Origin: JANRKT01 sp033763355
GTDB taxonomy: Bacteria; Bacteroidota; Bacteroidia; Chitinophagales; Chitinophagaceae
Assembly: GCA_033763355.1 (NCBI GenBank)
Contig: JANRKT010000003.1
Location: 1 to 40,145, forward strand
Direction of reading: 5' to 3'
Length of the DNA stretch: 40,145 bases
Under the pieces are notes generated by a model. The model did not search any database. It was not told the origin of the DNA and worked only from the letters and a program-made list of their open reading frames with translations. Positions 1 through 8,371 of this stretch are shown here, in pieces (the stretch's first letter is position 1; each line of letters starts with the position of its first letter). The translations under genes and the position numbers were made by a program.

Positions 1-693
1 CTGCTGATAGATTTAACTGAAACCCCCAAAAAGCTTTTTCATAACGAAGAAGGGACCTCTTACAGCACATTTAACAAAAGCTGGATATCGGGGATGAAAA
101 CGGATTACATACTGATTGATGCTTCTGTTTCCAATATGGCAGGCGTGCATTTCAAACCCGGCGGATGTTATCCTTTCATTGATTTCCCCATGGCAGAATT
201 GAATAATCTTACGGTTGAAGCGGATGCTGTTTGGGGAAATGAAATTCAGCGTATAAGGGAGGCCATCCTTCATGAACCTTACATTGAAAAAAGGTTTTCC
301 ATTCTTGAAAATTATTTTTTACAGAAAGGAAAAAACAAAATGGAGAACCATGCGCTGGTTCATTATTCTGTCAGCCAGCTGGTGCAGTTTCCGCAAATGT
401 GGACGATAAAGAAACTTTCTGATAAAACCGGTATTACCCAAAAACACCTTATTACCCTTTTTAAAAAATATGTAGGCCTCTCTCCCAAAATGTTTTCCCG
501 TATCAATAAATTTCAGAAAGTAATTCAGCTCACAGAACAACAGCAGAAAATCGACTGGACTTCTTTGGCGTATGAATGCGGCTACTATGACCAGGCTCAT
601 TTCATTAAGGAGTTCCGGGCTTTTTCCGGTATAAATCCTGCTTCATACCTTGAAAAGCGGGGCCCGTTCCGCAATTATCTTCCGGTAGCCTGA
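1..693 (+). CDS. AraC-family transcriptional regulator (5' partial)
   Basis: The frame is open from the first base of the window, so the true start lies upstream; 230 residues are visible. The C-terminal half carries a two-helix-turn-helix AraC DNA-binding domain (about visible residues 127-222). Its second helix contains CGYYDQAHFIKEF followed by FSGINPASY, the family signature. The N-terminal part resembles the DUF6597-type sensor region found in many Bacteroidota AraC proteins. It should act in the cytoplasm as a DNA-binding regulator; ligand and targets are unknown. The protein at 3687-4505 has the same architecture and nearly the same signature, so the two are probably paralogues. An internal ATG at 94 would cut into the sensor domain and is not preferred. 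Confidence 0.85.
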   Translation: MLIDLTETPKKLFHNEEGTSYSTFNKSWISGMKTDYILIDASVSNMAGVHFKPGGCYPFIDFPMAELNNLTVEADAVWGNEIQRIREAILHEPYIEKRFSILENYFLQKGKNKMENHALVHYSVSQLVQFPQMWTIKKLSDKTGITQKHLITLFKKYVGLSPKMFSRINKFQKVIQLTEQQQKIDWTSLAYECGYYDQAHFIKEFRAFSGINPASYLEKRGPFRNYLPVA

Positions 694-758
694 AAGGTTA
701 ATTTTTTACAATGACGGGTAATTTGTTTTGCATAATTTGCCCGGAACAAACTATTGTT

Positions 759-1328
759 ATGAGCAGTGAAACGATTGACAAAGCCACACAAACACAAATC
801 GCCAATATTGAAAAAAACACCGGTAAGAAACTTGCAGAATGGATTGCTGTAATAAACAAAAGCGGATTTGCCAAACATGGTGAACTGATAAATTTTTTAA
901 AAGAGAAACATGGGTTTACTCACGGCAACGCAAACGTGGTTGTGCATTTTGCCAAACAAAGCCATGCAGGGGCAGCAGAGAACAGCGATGACCTGGTAAC
1001 TGAACAATATAAAGGCAAGGAAAACCTGAAGCCCTGGTATGATAAGATCATGGCCGAAATAAACAAGTTTGGTAATGATGTGGAGCTGGCGCCAAAAAAA
1101 GCTTATGTGAGCCTGAGAAGGAAAAAGCAGTTTGCTATCATTCAGCCTTCTGCTAAAGACAGGCTTGATGTAGGACTGAATATTAAAGGGGTTGTGCCAT
1201 CTGGTATAGCAACAGCTTCCGGAAGCTGGAATGCGATGTGTACGCACCGGATTAAGGTAGAGGATGAAAAAACTATTAATAAAGAACTCATTGGCTGGAT
1301 AAAACAAGCTTATGAACAGGCGGGATAA
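759..1328 (+). CDS. DUF4287 / DUF5655 domain protein
   Basis: A soluble protein of 189 residues with no signal peptide. The first ~70 residues (IDKATQTQIANIEKNTGKKL onward) match what I recognise as a DUF4287 domain. The C-terminal ~100 residues, with PWYDKIMAEI, KKAYVSLRRKKQFAIIQPS and a final helix, fit DUF5655. This pairing is common in Bacteroidota, but no biochemical function is established. An upstream in-frame ATG at 711 would add 16 residues rich in C, F and I that do not look like domain sequence, so the ATG at 759 is chosen. It sits 65 bases after the AraC gene on the same strand and could be cotranscribed with it. Confidence 0.75.
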   Translation: MSSETIDKATQTQIANIEKNTGKKLAEWIAVINKSGFAKHGELINFLKEKHGFTHGNANVVVHFAKQSHAGAAENSDDLVTEQYKGKENLKPWYDKIMAEINKFGNDVELAPKKAYVSLRRKKQFAIIQPSAKDRLDVGLNIKGVVPSGIATASGSWNAMCTHRIKVEDEKTINKELIGWIKQAYEQAG

Positions 1329-1435
1329 AGACCCCATAACCCTGCTTTACTTAACGAACTAAAGCCTGCAGATTTCAGGCAGAATGTAATTTTTAAAGAT
1401 TCGGAATCCCTTTTCTCACCCGGTAAAAAAAAACG

Positions 1436-2377
1436 ATGAATAAGATTTTACAAATATTGCTGGCGGCGTGTTTTGTTCAATCCGCCGTTGGGCAAAACAA
1501 CAAATACAAAATTGTGTACAATGTTTTCGAAGACACTGACAGAGACAACTATGATATTTATAGTATGAACATGGATGGAAGCGGTAAAAAAAATATTACC
1601 AATACCCCTGGAGTAGAATGGGTGTACCACACATATAAAGACCGTGTATTTTTCATCAGCGACCGCGACACCTGCCACCGCTGTTACTTCCTGTATGAAA
1701 TGGATGCGAATGGAAACAACGTCAAAAAGTTGAGCAACCTGCAATTGGAAGACAGCTGGATGAGCAGCCGGAATAATGCGGCTGAGATGATCGTATTGGG
1801 AAGAGCGGGCAGGCAGGTGAGAAATCAGTTGTTTCTGGTCAATCTTGATAACGGGTCTTACAAACAACTTACAGATGACACTGTTTCAACGAAACGTGAC
1901 CCTTTGTTTTTACCGGGCGGTAATGAAATTGTTATTGCTTACCGTCCCGACAGAAGCTTGAGGAGGACTGTGCCTGATGAGCTATGGAAAATGAACCTGG
2001 ACGGCAGCAATAAAATGCAACTTACTCATTTTCCTAAAACAGATACCACTACGCAGTGGTATGAATACCATGCCGGCCCTCCGCAATGGAACAGCAAATA
2101 CAAATTCATCAGTTATTTATCTACGCAAAAAAAACAAAACCAGGTGTATGCAGTAACGCCGGATGGAAAAAAACAATGGCAAATAACATCCGGTGATTTA
2201 AGCAGCGGCTGGCATAGCTGGAGCCCCGATGGCAAATGGCTGGTAATGGATAAGAGCACCCATGAAGGAAAGCAATTTGACATTTACCTGATGGAGTATA
2301 AAACAAAGAAAACAATACGGCTTACAGATGGATGGAAAACGGAACAGGCCCCTTGTTTTGTAGAAATAAAGAAATAA
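1436..2377 (+). CDS. Exported PD40/TolB-like beta-propeller protein
   Basis: 313 residues beginning with a signal peptide (MNKILQILLAACFVQSAVGQ). The mature part shows about six repeats of the PD40 (TolB/WD40-like) type, each with a strand such as DIYSMNMDG, ELWKMNLDG, QVYAVTPDG or FDIYLMEYK followed by xxLT-D/N. This predicts a six-bladed propeller in the periplasm or on the outer surface. Such proteins bind peptides or glycans or serve as scaffolds; no catalytic motif is visible. It stands alone, with 107 bases before it. Family assignment is good; the role is unknown. Confidence 0.8.
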   Translation: MNKILQILLAACFVQSAVGQNNKYKIVYNVFEDTDRDNYDIYSMNMDGSGKKNITNTPGVEWVYHTYKDRVFFISDRDTCHRCYFLYEMDANGNNVKKLSNLQLEDSWMSSRNNAAEMIVLGRAGRQVRNQLFLVNLDNGSYKQLTDDTVSTKRDPLFLPGGNEIVIAYRPDRSLRRTVPDELWKMNLDGSNKMQLTHFPKTDTTTQWYEYHAGPPQWNSKYKFISYLSTQKKQNQVYAVTPDGKKQWQITSGDLSSGWHSWSPDGKWLVMDKSTHEGKQFDIYLMEYKTKKTIRLTDGWKTEQAPCFVEIKK

Positions 2378-2583
2378 ACATACAGCCACTTTTGAGTGTG
2401 TGATTGAATGATATAGACGAAAGCAAAGATGAAAAGCATTCCGGGAAGCAGATAAAAACAAAACAGTAAGAACGCCGCTCTTCTGTGATTTCAGCCACTA
2501 AGCAAAAATGTCCATCCGCTTTTCTATTATAGCAACCCTTGTTTGCTGTTTTTCGTAACTTTTGTTACCCAAATAACTCATTT

Positions 2584-3150
2584 ATGAAAAAAGTCATTGC
2601 GGCATTTATTGCTTTATCACTCCTTTTATTTTTTTTCATTCCAGAAAAAGCAATTGCGGGGAATCATAATTTACTGCTTAACCACGACAGCATCAAAGCC
2701 CAGCTTATCAAAGACTGGGAGCGGGCAAAAGCTTATACCAAAGAATACCTGGATGCCATGCCTGCTGATAAATACGCCTGGAAACCCCATGACAGCATAA
2801 GGAATTTTGCAGAACAAATGCTCCATCTTGCACAGGGCAATATGGGGTTATCGGCCAACGGAACAGGCAAGGAACGGATATGGCAGGGCCGCAACCTCGA
2901 AAGAAGCCAGTCTGCACATTCAAAAGATTCTGTTGTGTATTTTGTAATGGTCAGTTATGATTTTGCTATTGATGGCATCAAAAACATGGATGCATCCGGG
3001 CTGGAAGAAAAAAATAAACGTGGAAATTTTGATGAAACACGATTAGCCTGGCTTATGAAAGCATTCGAACACCAGACCCATCACCGCGGCCAATGCACTT
3101 TATACATACGGATGCTTGGTATTAAGCCTCCCAACGAAAAATTATTTTAA
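2584..3150 (+). CDS. Exported DinB-like four-helix metal-binding protein
   Basis: 188 residues. The N-terminus MKKVIAAFIALSLLLFFFIP is a signal peptide or membrane anchor; an ATG 45 bases upstream would place it internally, so 2584 is chosen. The body fits the DinB/DUF664 four-helix fold: a first histidine in EQMLHLAQG and a late HQTHHRGQ motif provide the usual three-histidine metal site. DinB-like proteins in other phyla act as thiol transferases (bacillithiol or mycothiol) or hydrolases, but most Bacteroidota members are uncharacterised. The last codons overlap the convergent gene at 3147 by four bases. Confidence 0.8.
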   Translation: MKKVIAAFIALSLLLFFFIPEKAIAGNHNLLLNHDSIKAQLIKDWERAKAYTKEYLDAMPADKYAWKPHDSIRNFAEQMLHLAQGNMGLSANGTGKERIWQGRNLERSQSAHSKDSVVYFVMVSYDFAIDGIKNMDASGLEEKNKRGNFDETRLAWLMKAFEHQTHHRGQCTLYIRMLGIKPPNEKLF

Positions 3151-3626
3151 GGTACCTGTTTTTTTGAAAACCTGTAAACCATTTTCCTGTACTGTCCGTT
3201 TATACTGCCATCAATAGTGGCCTCGGTTTCTGTTGCAGATTTCAGGTTGTAAATGATCCTTTGGGGAAAATCATGTTCCGGGTTTTCAAAAATGTATTCA
3301 TTGTTCTGTGCAGAAGTTAATTTAAACTCAACCGGTTTACCCTGGTTTTGGTTGGGCACGGTTGGGATGTAAAAAATATCTTTTCCTTTTTTAAGCAACT
3401 CTGCCGTTTCCATCATTACGGTATCGTTGTTGTTTACCCGGTAACTCTGGCTTTTCATGATATCATTGCCTGATGTTTTCCATTCTTCATGCAAAACACC
3501 TCTTGAGGTAGTCATTTGCCATAGACCCTGCAGGCTGTTTAATTTTTTGAAATTATCCTGTGCCGTCTGGGCAAGGCCTGTGGCAGAAACCAGCGCTGTA
3601 AACAAAAACATGGGTATGTATTTCAT
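3147..3626 (-). CDS. Exported DUF6265-like protein
   Basis: 159 residues with a signal peptide (MKYIPMFLFTALVSATGLAQ). The mature part has the pattern L-x-G-x-W near its start, then HEEW, a short I-M-x-S-x-S-Y-R stretch and later FENPEHDFPQRIIY. These features are shared with the DUF6265 family of small lipocalin-like beta proteins. A second family member lies at 11386-11895. The function is unknown; the barrel-like pattern suggests binding of a small hydrophobic ligand in the periplasm. Its stop codon lies in the same TTAA as the stop of the convergent DinB-like gene. Confidence 0.75.
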   Translation of the reverse strand: MKYIPMFLFTALVSATGLAQTAQDNFKKLNSLQGLWQMTTSRGVLHEEWKTSGNDIMKSQSYRVNNNDTVMMETAELLKKGKDIFYIPTVPNQNQGKPVEFKLTSAQNNEYIFENPEHDFPQRIIYNLKSATETEATIDGSINGQYRKMVYRFSKKQVP

Positions 3627-3686
3627 CAGTAATTTTTTTGCAAAATAGCAAACAGGTATAGAACCAAATTGTAAAAAGCCGACAAA

Positions 3687-4505
3687 TCAGGCCCCGGCTA
3701 TAAACTGGTCGTTAATGTTGTGCCTGGCCTGATAATAAGCAGCAGGTGTAAGACCCGTGAGATCTTTAAAATCTTTTATAAAATGTGCCTGGTCGTAAAA
3801 GCCTGCCTGCTGCGCAACAGCAGTAAGCGCTGCGGGCTCTTTTTTTTGCAGCAGCCTGAGGGTATGCTGCAACCTCATTATACGGCAGAAGTTTTTAGGG
3901 CTTAGCCCCACTTCTGATAAAAACTTTCTTTCCAATGTACGTTCCGATAAGAACAGATCTTTCGTCATTTGTTTTACGGAAATATTTTCTCCTCCCGGGT
4001 ACACTTTCCGTATATAACCCTGTAAAGCGCTGCGCCTTACAGTATACAGTTTTAATAAACTGGAAAAAAAACAATTGAGGTGGTTAATACGCTGGCTGGT
4101 GTTTGCAGCTGAAAATAACTTGTCAGCCAGTTCTTTTGCATCGCTGCCCCATATTTCATCCGTTGAAACAAATAAGTTGGTGAGATGGTACAATGGTGTG
4201 GCTGTAAAAAAACCTGCAGTTGCCGGATAAAACCGTACCCCGATAACTCCCATACTTCCCGAAGGGGCAAGATCAATATAATGGCTGAGCTGACCGAATA
4301 AGAATGCACAGGGTTGACGGATTATTTCTTTTTCATTTGCATAATGAAAAACATCGCCGTAATGAAAAATCATTTCCATGCTGCCATCCGGAAAAACCCT
4401 TTCTGCAGAACCGGTTGCTGCAGGCCCTTCAAGCACCCAATAACACTTTATGTAATCTCCCAGGGCATCAGCCGGTTTAAACTCAGTGTATGATATTTCC
4501 TGCAT
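3687..4505 (-). CDS. AraC-family transcriptional regulator (DUF6597 sensor domain)
   Basis: A complete regulator of 272 residues. Residues 1-150 are a DUF6597-like sensor region (YIKCYWVLEG, FPDGSMEMIFHYGD, GVRFYPATAGFF). Residues ~165-262 are the AraC double helix-turn-helix with AGFYDQAHFIKDF and LTGLTPAAYY. It is cytoplasmic, with no membrane segment. It is transcribed away from the ARPP-1 gene at 4647, with 141 bases between the two starts, so it may control that gene, itself, or both; this is inference from position only. It shares architecture and signature with the partial gene at 1-693. Confidence 0.9.
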   Translation of the reverse strand: MQEISYTEFKPADALGDYIKCYWVLEGPAATGSAERVFPDGSMEMIFHYGDVFHYANEKEIIRQPCAFLFGQLSHYIDLAPSGSMGVIGVRFYPATAGFFTATPLYHLTNLFVSTDEIWGSDAKELADKLFSAANTSQRINHLNCFFSSLLKLYTVRRSALQGYIRKVYPGGENISVKQMTKDLFLSERTLERKFLSEVGLSPKNFCRIMRLQHTLRLLQKKEPAALTAVAQQAGFYDQAHFIKDFKDLTGLTPAAYYQARHNINDQFIAGA

Positions 4506-4646
4506 AGCAGTTTAAAATTAATTCTTTGCCGCCTGCATTTCAACCCGTTCCTGTATTAATATTCGCCATTTCTTTAACAAAAATTTTCCGGCACTCATTT
4601 ATGCAATCATATAAGGCCTTTCATCCCAGTTTGAAAATACTGCATT

Positions 4647-5603
4647 ATGAAACAGATTTTCCTGGCTGCATTGCTCGCCTTCCCTTTGTTTTGCATTTCC
4701 CAATACACTTACAACAACCTGCAGGTAAATTTCCTTGAAACTGAAACTGCCGCTAAAAGCTATAGTTATGAAAACCTGCGGCTTTACCCTATTAAAGCCA
4801 AAGCCGGTTTCAAAAGCCAGTTTGCAGGTGTAGGCAAATATGTGCCGCTTAAAGAAGCGCTGGAAAAAAAGAAAGTGGTGATTACGGAAAAAAGCAACGG
4901 TGAAACAGTGAGCACCCTTACCGTTGAAAATGTATCAAATGATACCATTATCATTATTGTTGGCGAAGTAATAAAAGGCGGCAAACAGGACCGCATCATT
5001 AATAAAGATGTGGTGCTGCCCCCGAAAAGAGGCAAAAAAGATTTATCAGTTTATTGTGTGGAAAGCGGGAGATGGACCTATAACAGTCCCCGTTCACAAA
5101 ATGAATTCAATAGTTATTTTAATGTAGGGTCAGTAAGCTTGCGCAAAACAGTAGAGAAGGAAAAAAGCCAGGGTAAAGTATGGTCGAAGGTGGAGGAGAT
5201 AAACAATGCCAATAAAACCAAAACTGAAACCAGTACTTACACTGCATTAACAAGTTCAGAAAATTTTAATAAAAAGCTTTCAGCCTATAAAAAATTTTTT
5301 AAAGAAAAGTTTGTGCAGGAGCAGGATGTAATTGGTGTAGTGGTAGTAAGCGGCGACAAAGTACTGGGTTGCGATATGTTTGCCACTGCAGATTTATTTA
5401 AGCAGAATTTCGAAAACCTTCTTTCCTCCTATGCCACCGAGGCCATCATAAGTGGGAAAACCGTTACCGCAACAGCGGCAACTGTAAAAAAATATATGGA
5501 TAAATTATTAAGCAGCGAAAAAGAGCAGGATGCTACCCTGAAAGAAAAGGGAAACAGTTTCTCAAATAAAGGAAAGAAACTGAGGATATCAAGTTACGAC
5601 TAA
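4647..5603 (+). CDS. Exported ARPP-1 (DUF6569) domain protein
   Basis: 318 residues with a signal peptide ending near residue 19 (MKQIFLAALLAFPLFCIS). The core has GEVIKGGKQD at 106-115 and CVESGRW at 137-143, with VVLPP between them. These are the hallmark elements of the ARG/rhodanese/phosphatase-associated ARPP-1 domain. The C-terminal third is lysine-rich and helical. ARPP-1 proteins are predicted rather than proven to take part in extracytoplasmic signalling or effector processes. The gene is monocistronic: it is divergent from an AraC regulator and followed by a strong terminator. Confidence 0.8.
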   Translation: MKQIFLAALLAFPLFCISQYTYNNLQVNFLETETAAKSYSYENLRLYPIKAKAGFKSQFAGVGKYVPLKEALEKKKVVITEKSNGETVSTLTVENVSNDTIIIIVGEVIKGGKQDRIINKDVVLPPKRGKKDLSVYCVESGRWTYNSPRSQNEFNSYFNVGSVSLRKTVEKEKSQGKVWSKVEEINNANKTKTETSTYTALTSSENFNKKLSAYKKFFKEKFVQEQDVIGVVVVSGDKVLGCDMFATADLFKQNFENLLSSYATEAIISGKTVTATAATVKKYMDKLLSSEKEQDATLKEKGNSFSNKGKKLRISSYD

Positions 5604-5621
5604 CCTGTACTGAATAAAAAC

Positions 5622-5655
5622 AATAAAAGGTTACTTTCAGGGGTAACCTTTTATT
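5622..5655. terminator. Bidirectional intrinsic terminator
   Basis: A perfect 13-bp inverted repeat: aataaaaggttac at 5622-5634 and gtaaccttttatt at 5643-5655, with an 8-base loop. The outer A/T tracts give a U-run on either strand. It lies between the convergent ARPP-1 and lipoprotein genes. Confidence 0.85.
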
Positions 5656-5677
5656 TTAAAACCTGTATGGTTTTATC

Positions 5678-6457
5678 CTATTTCAGTCTTTGATAAATTT
5701 CTGTGGATCTATCCCCGTTTGCAAAAGTTATAGTTTGTTTGTATGAGTCGCTTCCCATCAGTTCAATATCTACTTCGTATGTTCTGCCCACCAGGCCTGT
5801 CTGGAAGGTTGAGCTCCTCACGGTTTCTTTGGTTTTATTGCTGCCCAGCATGGCGAAAGTTCCGTATCCATAAACGGAAACGTTTTTGTTTAAAGAGTCA
5901 GGTGCTGTAATACCCCAAATGAAATGTCCTGCCTGATATACCTTATACTCAAGGGGGTTGTTGTTTACGGAAGAATCGCCGGCTGCCCTGGTATAAATGT
6001 TTTTTACCTGCTTCCATACCCCATCAAGCGGGGTAACCGCAGTATCACTCACATCATCGTACTCTTCTGTCAGCTTATAACTTTTGCCATCTATCATGAT
6101 GCTTTCAATAACCTGCCTGTAACCCCCGTTTTTTTCTTCAATTGCCAAAATGAGGGTGTCCTTTACTTCTCCTCCATCAGCAGAACGGTAAAGCCCGTAT
6201 TCAATTACTTTTCCATTCTCAATTTTATACTGGCCCACCCCGAAGTTGGCAAGGGAATCAGTAAGATTGGGAGACGCATACATAAAATGGGTTTTGGTAT
6301 AAATTTTTAACTGCCCCCTGTCAAGAGAAGAGTCTTTAGCACCGTCATTCAAAACCTGCATGGTGAGGGAATATGCTCCGTCCATTTTCAATGATTCTCC
6401 CTGTTTACAGCTAACGATTAAGAGAAGAAAAGCAAGCAATACAATTGAATTTTTCAT
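5678..6457 (-). CDS. Two-domain lipocalin-like lipoprotein
   Basis: 259 residues. The signal peptide ends in a lipobox with the acylated cysteine at residue 17 (LLLIVSCKQG), so the protein is anchored in a membrane. The mature part appears to be an internal duplication. The first half has GAYSLTMQVLNDG, LKIYTKTHFMYA and GVGQYKIENG; the second half has GVWKQVKNIYTR, YKVYQAGHFIWG and YGYGTFAML. The same order of elements in both halves suggests two beta-barrel (lipocalin or DUF4488-like) units. Function is unknown. It shares a terminator region with the ARPP-1 gene, and a small doubtful frame lies just upstream on the same strand. Confidence 0.75.
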   Translation of the reverse strand: MKNSIVLLAFLLLIVSCKQGESLKMDGAYSLTMQVLNDGAKDSSLDRGQLKIYTKTHFMYASPNLTDSLANFGVGQYKIENGKVIEYGLYRSADGGEVKDTLILAIEEKNGGYRQVIESIMIDGKSYKLTEEYDDVSDTAVTPLDGVWKQVKNIYTRAAGDSSVNNNPLEYKVYQAGHFIWGITAPDSLNKNVSVYGYGTFAMLGSNKTKETVRSSTFQTGLVGRTYEVDIELMGSDSYKQTITFANGDRSTEIYQRLK

Positions 6458-6467
6458 AAAACAATTT

Positions 6468-6668
6468 TTAAGTATTTAAACCAATGATGATTCGTTCTTC
6501 CTGCCGGTGTTTCAATAATTTTTCAGCTGGCTTTTGTTTGTTTTCCGAAATGGTAACTGCAGGTAAAATAGCATTAACGGTAACTGTACGGTACAATCCT
6601 TCAGACCTTCCTTTTATTATTTGTAAGGAATAGAACCGGGGTGAGGCGGAGAAATTTTTGAGTTTCAT
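6468..6668 (-). CDS. Possible small protein, unknown
   Basis: A 66-residue frame starting MKLKNFSASP and ending 10 bases before the lipoprotein start on the same strand. The product is basic, without a signal peptide or membrane segment, and I recognise no family. In favour are its position directly upstream of a co-oriented gene and a balanced amino-acid composition; against it are its short length and lack of a visible ribosome binding site or strong promoter. It could instead be untranslated leader of the lipoprotein gene. Confidence 0.3.
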   Translation of the reverse strand: MKLKNFSASPRFYSLQIIKGRSEGLYRTVTVNAILPAVTISENKQKPAEKLLKHRQEERIIIGLNT

Positions 6669-7007
6669 TTGTTTTAATTTGACGAACGTAAAAACGCACA
6701 AACTCAAAATTTTCTATAGGGGTGTATTTGATAAGATATTGCCCCGTACACTGAGATACCTAAGTTACAAAATTGTTCTGATATCCTGTAATACAAGTTT
6801 TTTAAAGTGTAATATACCCTTCAGTAAAAATACTGCTTGCGAAAAGCCTTTCCTGCACAGGATGTAACCAGTGGCGCATGTTTTTTTCACAAATAAATCA
6901 GTTCATCCTGCCTTTTCCCCTGTTGATGCCGCCTGAGGTTGACTGACCGTCTCCTACGGCCCATCTTTGTCATCAAAAAAAATTAATCACCATTAAACTT
7001 TATCAAA
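6669..7007. other. Intergenic region before the GIN-domain gene
   Basis: About 340 bases without a convincing gene. A 69-codon frame on the plus strand here (6658-6867) has a composition typical of non-coding AT-rich DNA and is not accepted. The only feature I can support is a possible promoter near the right end. Confidence 0.5.
6939..6969 (+). promoter_or_regulatory. Possible Bacteroidota-type promoter of GIN-domain gene
   Basis: TTG at 6939-6941, a 20-base spacer, then catctttg at 6962-6969, which is 7 of 8 matches to TAnnTTTG. Transcription would begin ~7 bases later and give a ~30-base leader before the ATG at 7008. Confidence 0.4.
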
Positions 7008-7382
7008 ATGAAAAAAGTAATTATTTCAGGGCTTGCCTTAATGCTTGGCGCGGCAGGCAGTTTAAACGCCCAGACAAAAGATCAGTTCAGGTATGGTCTC
7101 AGCGAAATTAAAGTGGCCCCTTTTGAAAAAATCAGTATCAGCGCCAAAATAGATGTGGTGCTGGTACAAAGTGAAACTTACGAAAGGGTTTTTATTGAGG
7201 GCGATGAAAAACAGTTAGACGCCATTACGGTGAGCACGGTTAACGGCGAACTGGTAATTGCACCTTCAAAAAATTATTCAGGCAGCGAAAGGCTCCTGGT
7301 TACCATCCCCTACAAAAACCTGAAGCGGATTGCAAACAACAGAGATGCTAAAATATCCGCAGATAGCGCAGCAGGGCTTTGA
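7008..7382 (+). CDS. Exported GIN-domain (DUF2807-like) protein, short
   Basis: 124 residues with a signal peptide (MKKVIISGLALMLGAAGSLNAQ). The mature part has the pattern of head-GIN/DUF2807 proteins: F-E-K-I-S-I-S-A-K-I-D-V-V-L-V-Q-S-E, a V-x-I-E-G-D turn, then LVTIPYKNLKRI. Family members commonly continue into a beta-helix of ~200-250 residues; this one stops after the first portion, at SADSAAGL. No continuation is visible in another frame, because a hairpin follows within 20 bases. It may be a natural short form or a truncated copy. The location would be the periplasm or cell surface. Confidence 0.65.
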   Translation: MKKVIISGLALMLGAAGSLNAQTKDQFRYGLSEIKVAPFEKISISAKIDVVLVQSETYERVFIEGDEKQLDAITVSTVNGELVIAPSKNYSGSERLLVTIPYKNLKRIANNRDAKISADSAAGL

Positions 7383-7399
7383 GTGAAAATAAAACTTTG

Positions 7400-7465
7400 A
7401 AAGAGTTGCCAACCTCAAACACCTGCTATCGGGCATGGTAATCTTTAAAAAGGTGGCAACTCTTT
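7400..7465 (+). terminator. Long-loop hairpin after GIN-domain gene
   Basis: aaagagttgcca at 7400-7411 is perfectly complementary to tggcaactcttt at 7454-7465. Pairing may extend by four more pairs past a one-base bulge (acct/aggt). The 42-base loop is long for an intrinsic terminator, but the arm ends in T's and the position 18 bases after a stop fits transcript end formation. Confidence 0.55.
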
Positions 7466-7509
7466 ATATGGGTATTAAAAAGAAAGCCGGTAATGCTGAA
7501 TCATCACCC

Positions 7510-8307
7510 TCAAATCATTTTCGCCATCAGTTCTTTCATGAACTTATAAGCAACCATTGCCGTCATGTTATGATGATCCCTCAATGGGTTATATTCCACA
7601 ATGTCGGCTCCAATTATTTTTTTATCCAGTGCCCGGATGAGGTTTAAAATATCCCTTACAGATAAGCCGCCAGGTTCATGATGGGATACCCCCGGTGCAA
7701 AGGCAGGATCCAACGCATCCATATCAAGTGAAATATACAGCGGACCTTCCAGTGTATTTATAAAATCTACCGGCCAGTCTTTCATTTCAATTTGCCTTAT
7801 ATCCCATTTTGCAGCTTGCTGCCGTTGATGCGGTGTTAAAGAACGCAGCCCGGCCTGGCAAACAGATTTCGCTAATCCATTTTCCATAATCCGTGCAAAA
7901 GGCGATGCATGAGAATAAGGGTTACCATCAAAATCCTCGTACAAATCACCATGCGCATCAATTTGCAATATGTTTAATGCAGGATATTTTTCAGCATACG
8001 CTTTAATAACAGGATAAGTAATGGAATGGTCCCCGCCCAGGCAAAGCAGTTTTGGATATTGTGCAAGTTGTGTTTTTACTGCATGATAAATTGTTTCAAA
8101 AACCTGTTGTGCCCCAACTGACTGGAATACCACATCCCCGGCGTCATGATAAGTTGCTCCTTCTTTAATTTCAATACCCGTTTCAGAAAAGCGGTTGGCG
8201 CTTCCGTCTGTATCCATTTTCCTTATGATGGGCGGCGCCCCTGCAGGCCCTTTTAAAAAAGATGAATTGGCATCGAAACAAATACCAAGCAAAGCTATAT
8301 CAGGCAT
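7510..8307 (-). CDS. Arginase/agmatinase-family ureohydrolase
   Basis: 265 residues, cytoplasmic. All six manganese ligands of the ureohydrolase fold are present: H94 in GGDHSIT, D117/H119/D121 in DAHGD, and D195/D197 in SLDMDALDP. Members cleave a guanidino group, releasing urea (arginine to ornithine, agmatine to putrescine) or related products. The sequence does not let me choose between agmatinase, arginase and guanidinobutyrase-type activity. An upstream in-frame ATG at 8355 would add 16 residues running back into the terminator before the gene; the ATG at 8307 begins directly with the first beta strand (MPDIALLGI) and is chosen. It is transcribed alone, downstream of a terminator. Confidence 0.88.
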   Translation of the reverse strand: MPDIALLGICFDANSSFLKGPAGAPPIIRKMDTDGSANRFSETGIEIKEGATYHDAGDVVFQSVGAQQVFETIYHAVKTQLAQYPKLLCLGGDHSITYPVIKAYAEKYPALNILQIDAHGDLYEDFDGNPYSHASPFARIMENGLAKSVCQAGLRSLTPHQRQQAAKWDIRQIEMKDWPVDFINTLEGPLYISLDMDALDPAFAPGVSHHEPGGLSVRDILNLIRALDKKIIGADIVEYNPLRDHHNMTAMVAYKFMKELMAKMI

Positions 8308-8343
8308 ATTCTTAAATTGAGTTAACAAGTTAATAAAATAAAA

Positions 8344-8371
8344 AACCGGCGCCATAAAACTGGTGCCGGTT
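8344..8371 (-). terminator. Intrinsic terminator of the amidohydrolase gene
   Basis: aaccggcgcc at 8344-8353 pairs with ggtgccggtt at 8362-8371 (one G-T wobble), with an 8-base loop. Read on the minus strand, the stem is followed by ttttttatttta, a good U-tract. It separates the amidohydrolase unit from the ureohydrolase gene. Confidence 0.8.

Noticed and set aside
897..1337. 146-codon minus-strand frame opposite the DUF4287/DUF5655 gene
   Set aside because: It is antisense to a gene with recognisable domains and its product has no recognisable features.
1364..1380. Hairpin after the DUF4287/DUF5655 gene (gcctg/caggc)
   Set aside because: Five pairs with a 7-base loop and a T-run several bases away; not convincing.
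6658..6867. 69-codon plus-strand frame before the GIN-domain gene
   Set aside because: Composition of AT-rich non-coding DNA, no start signal, no recognised family.
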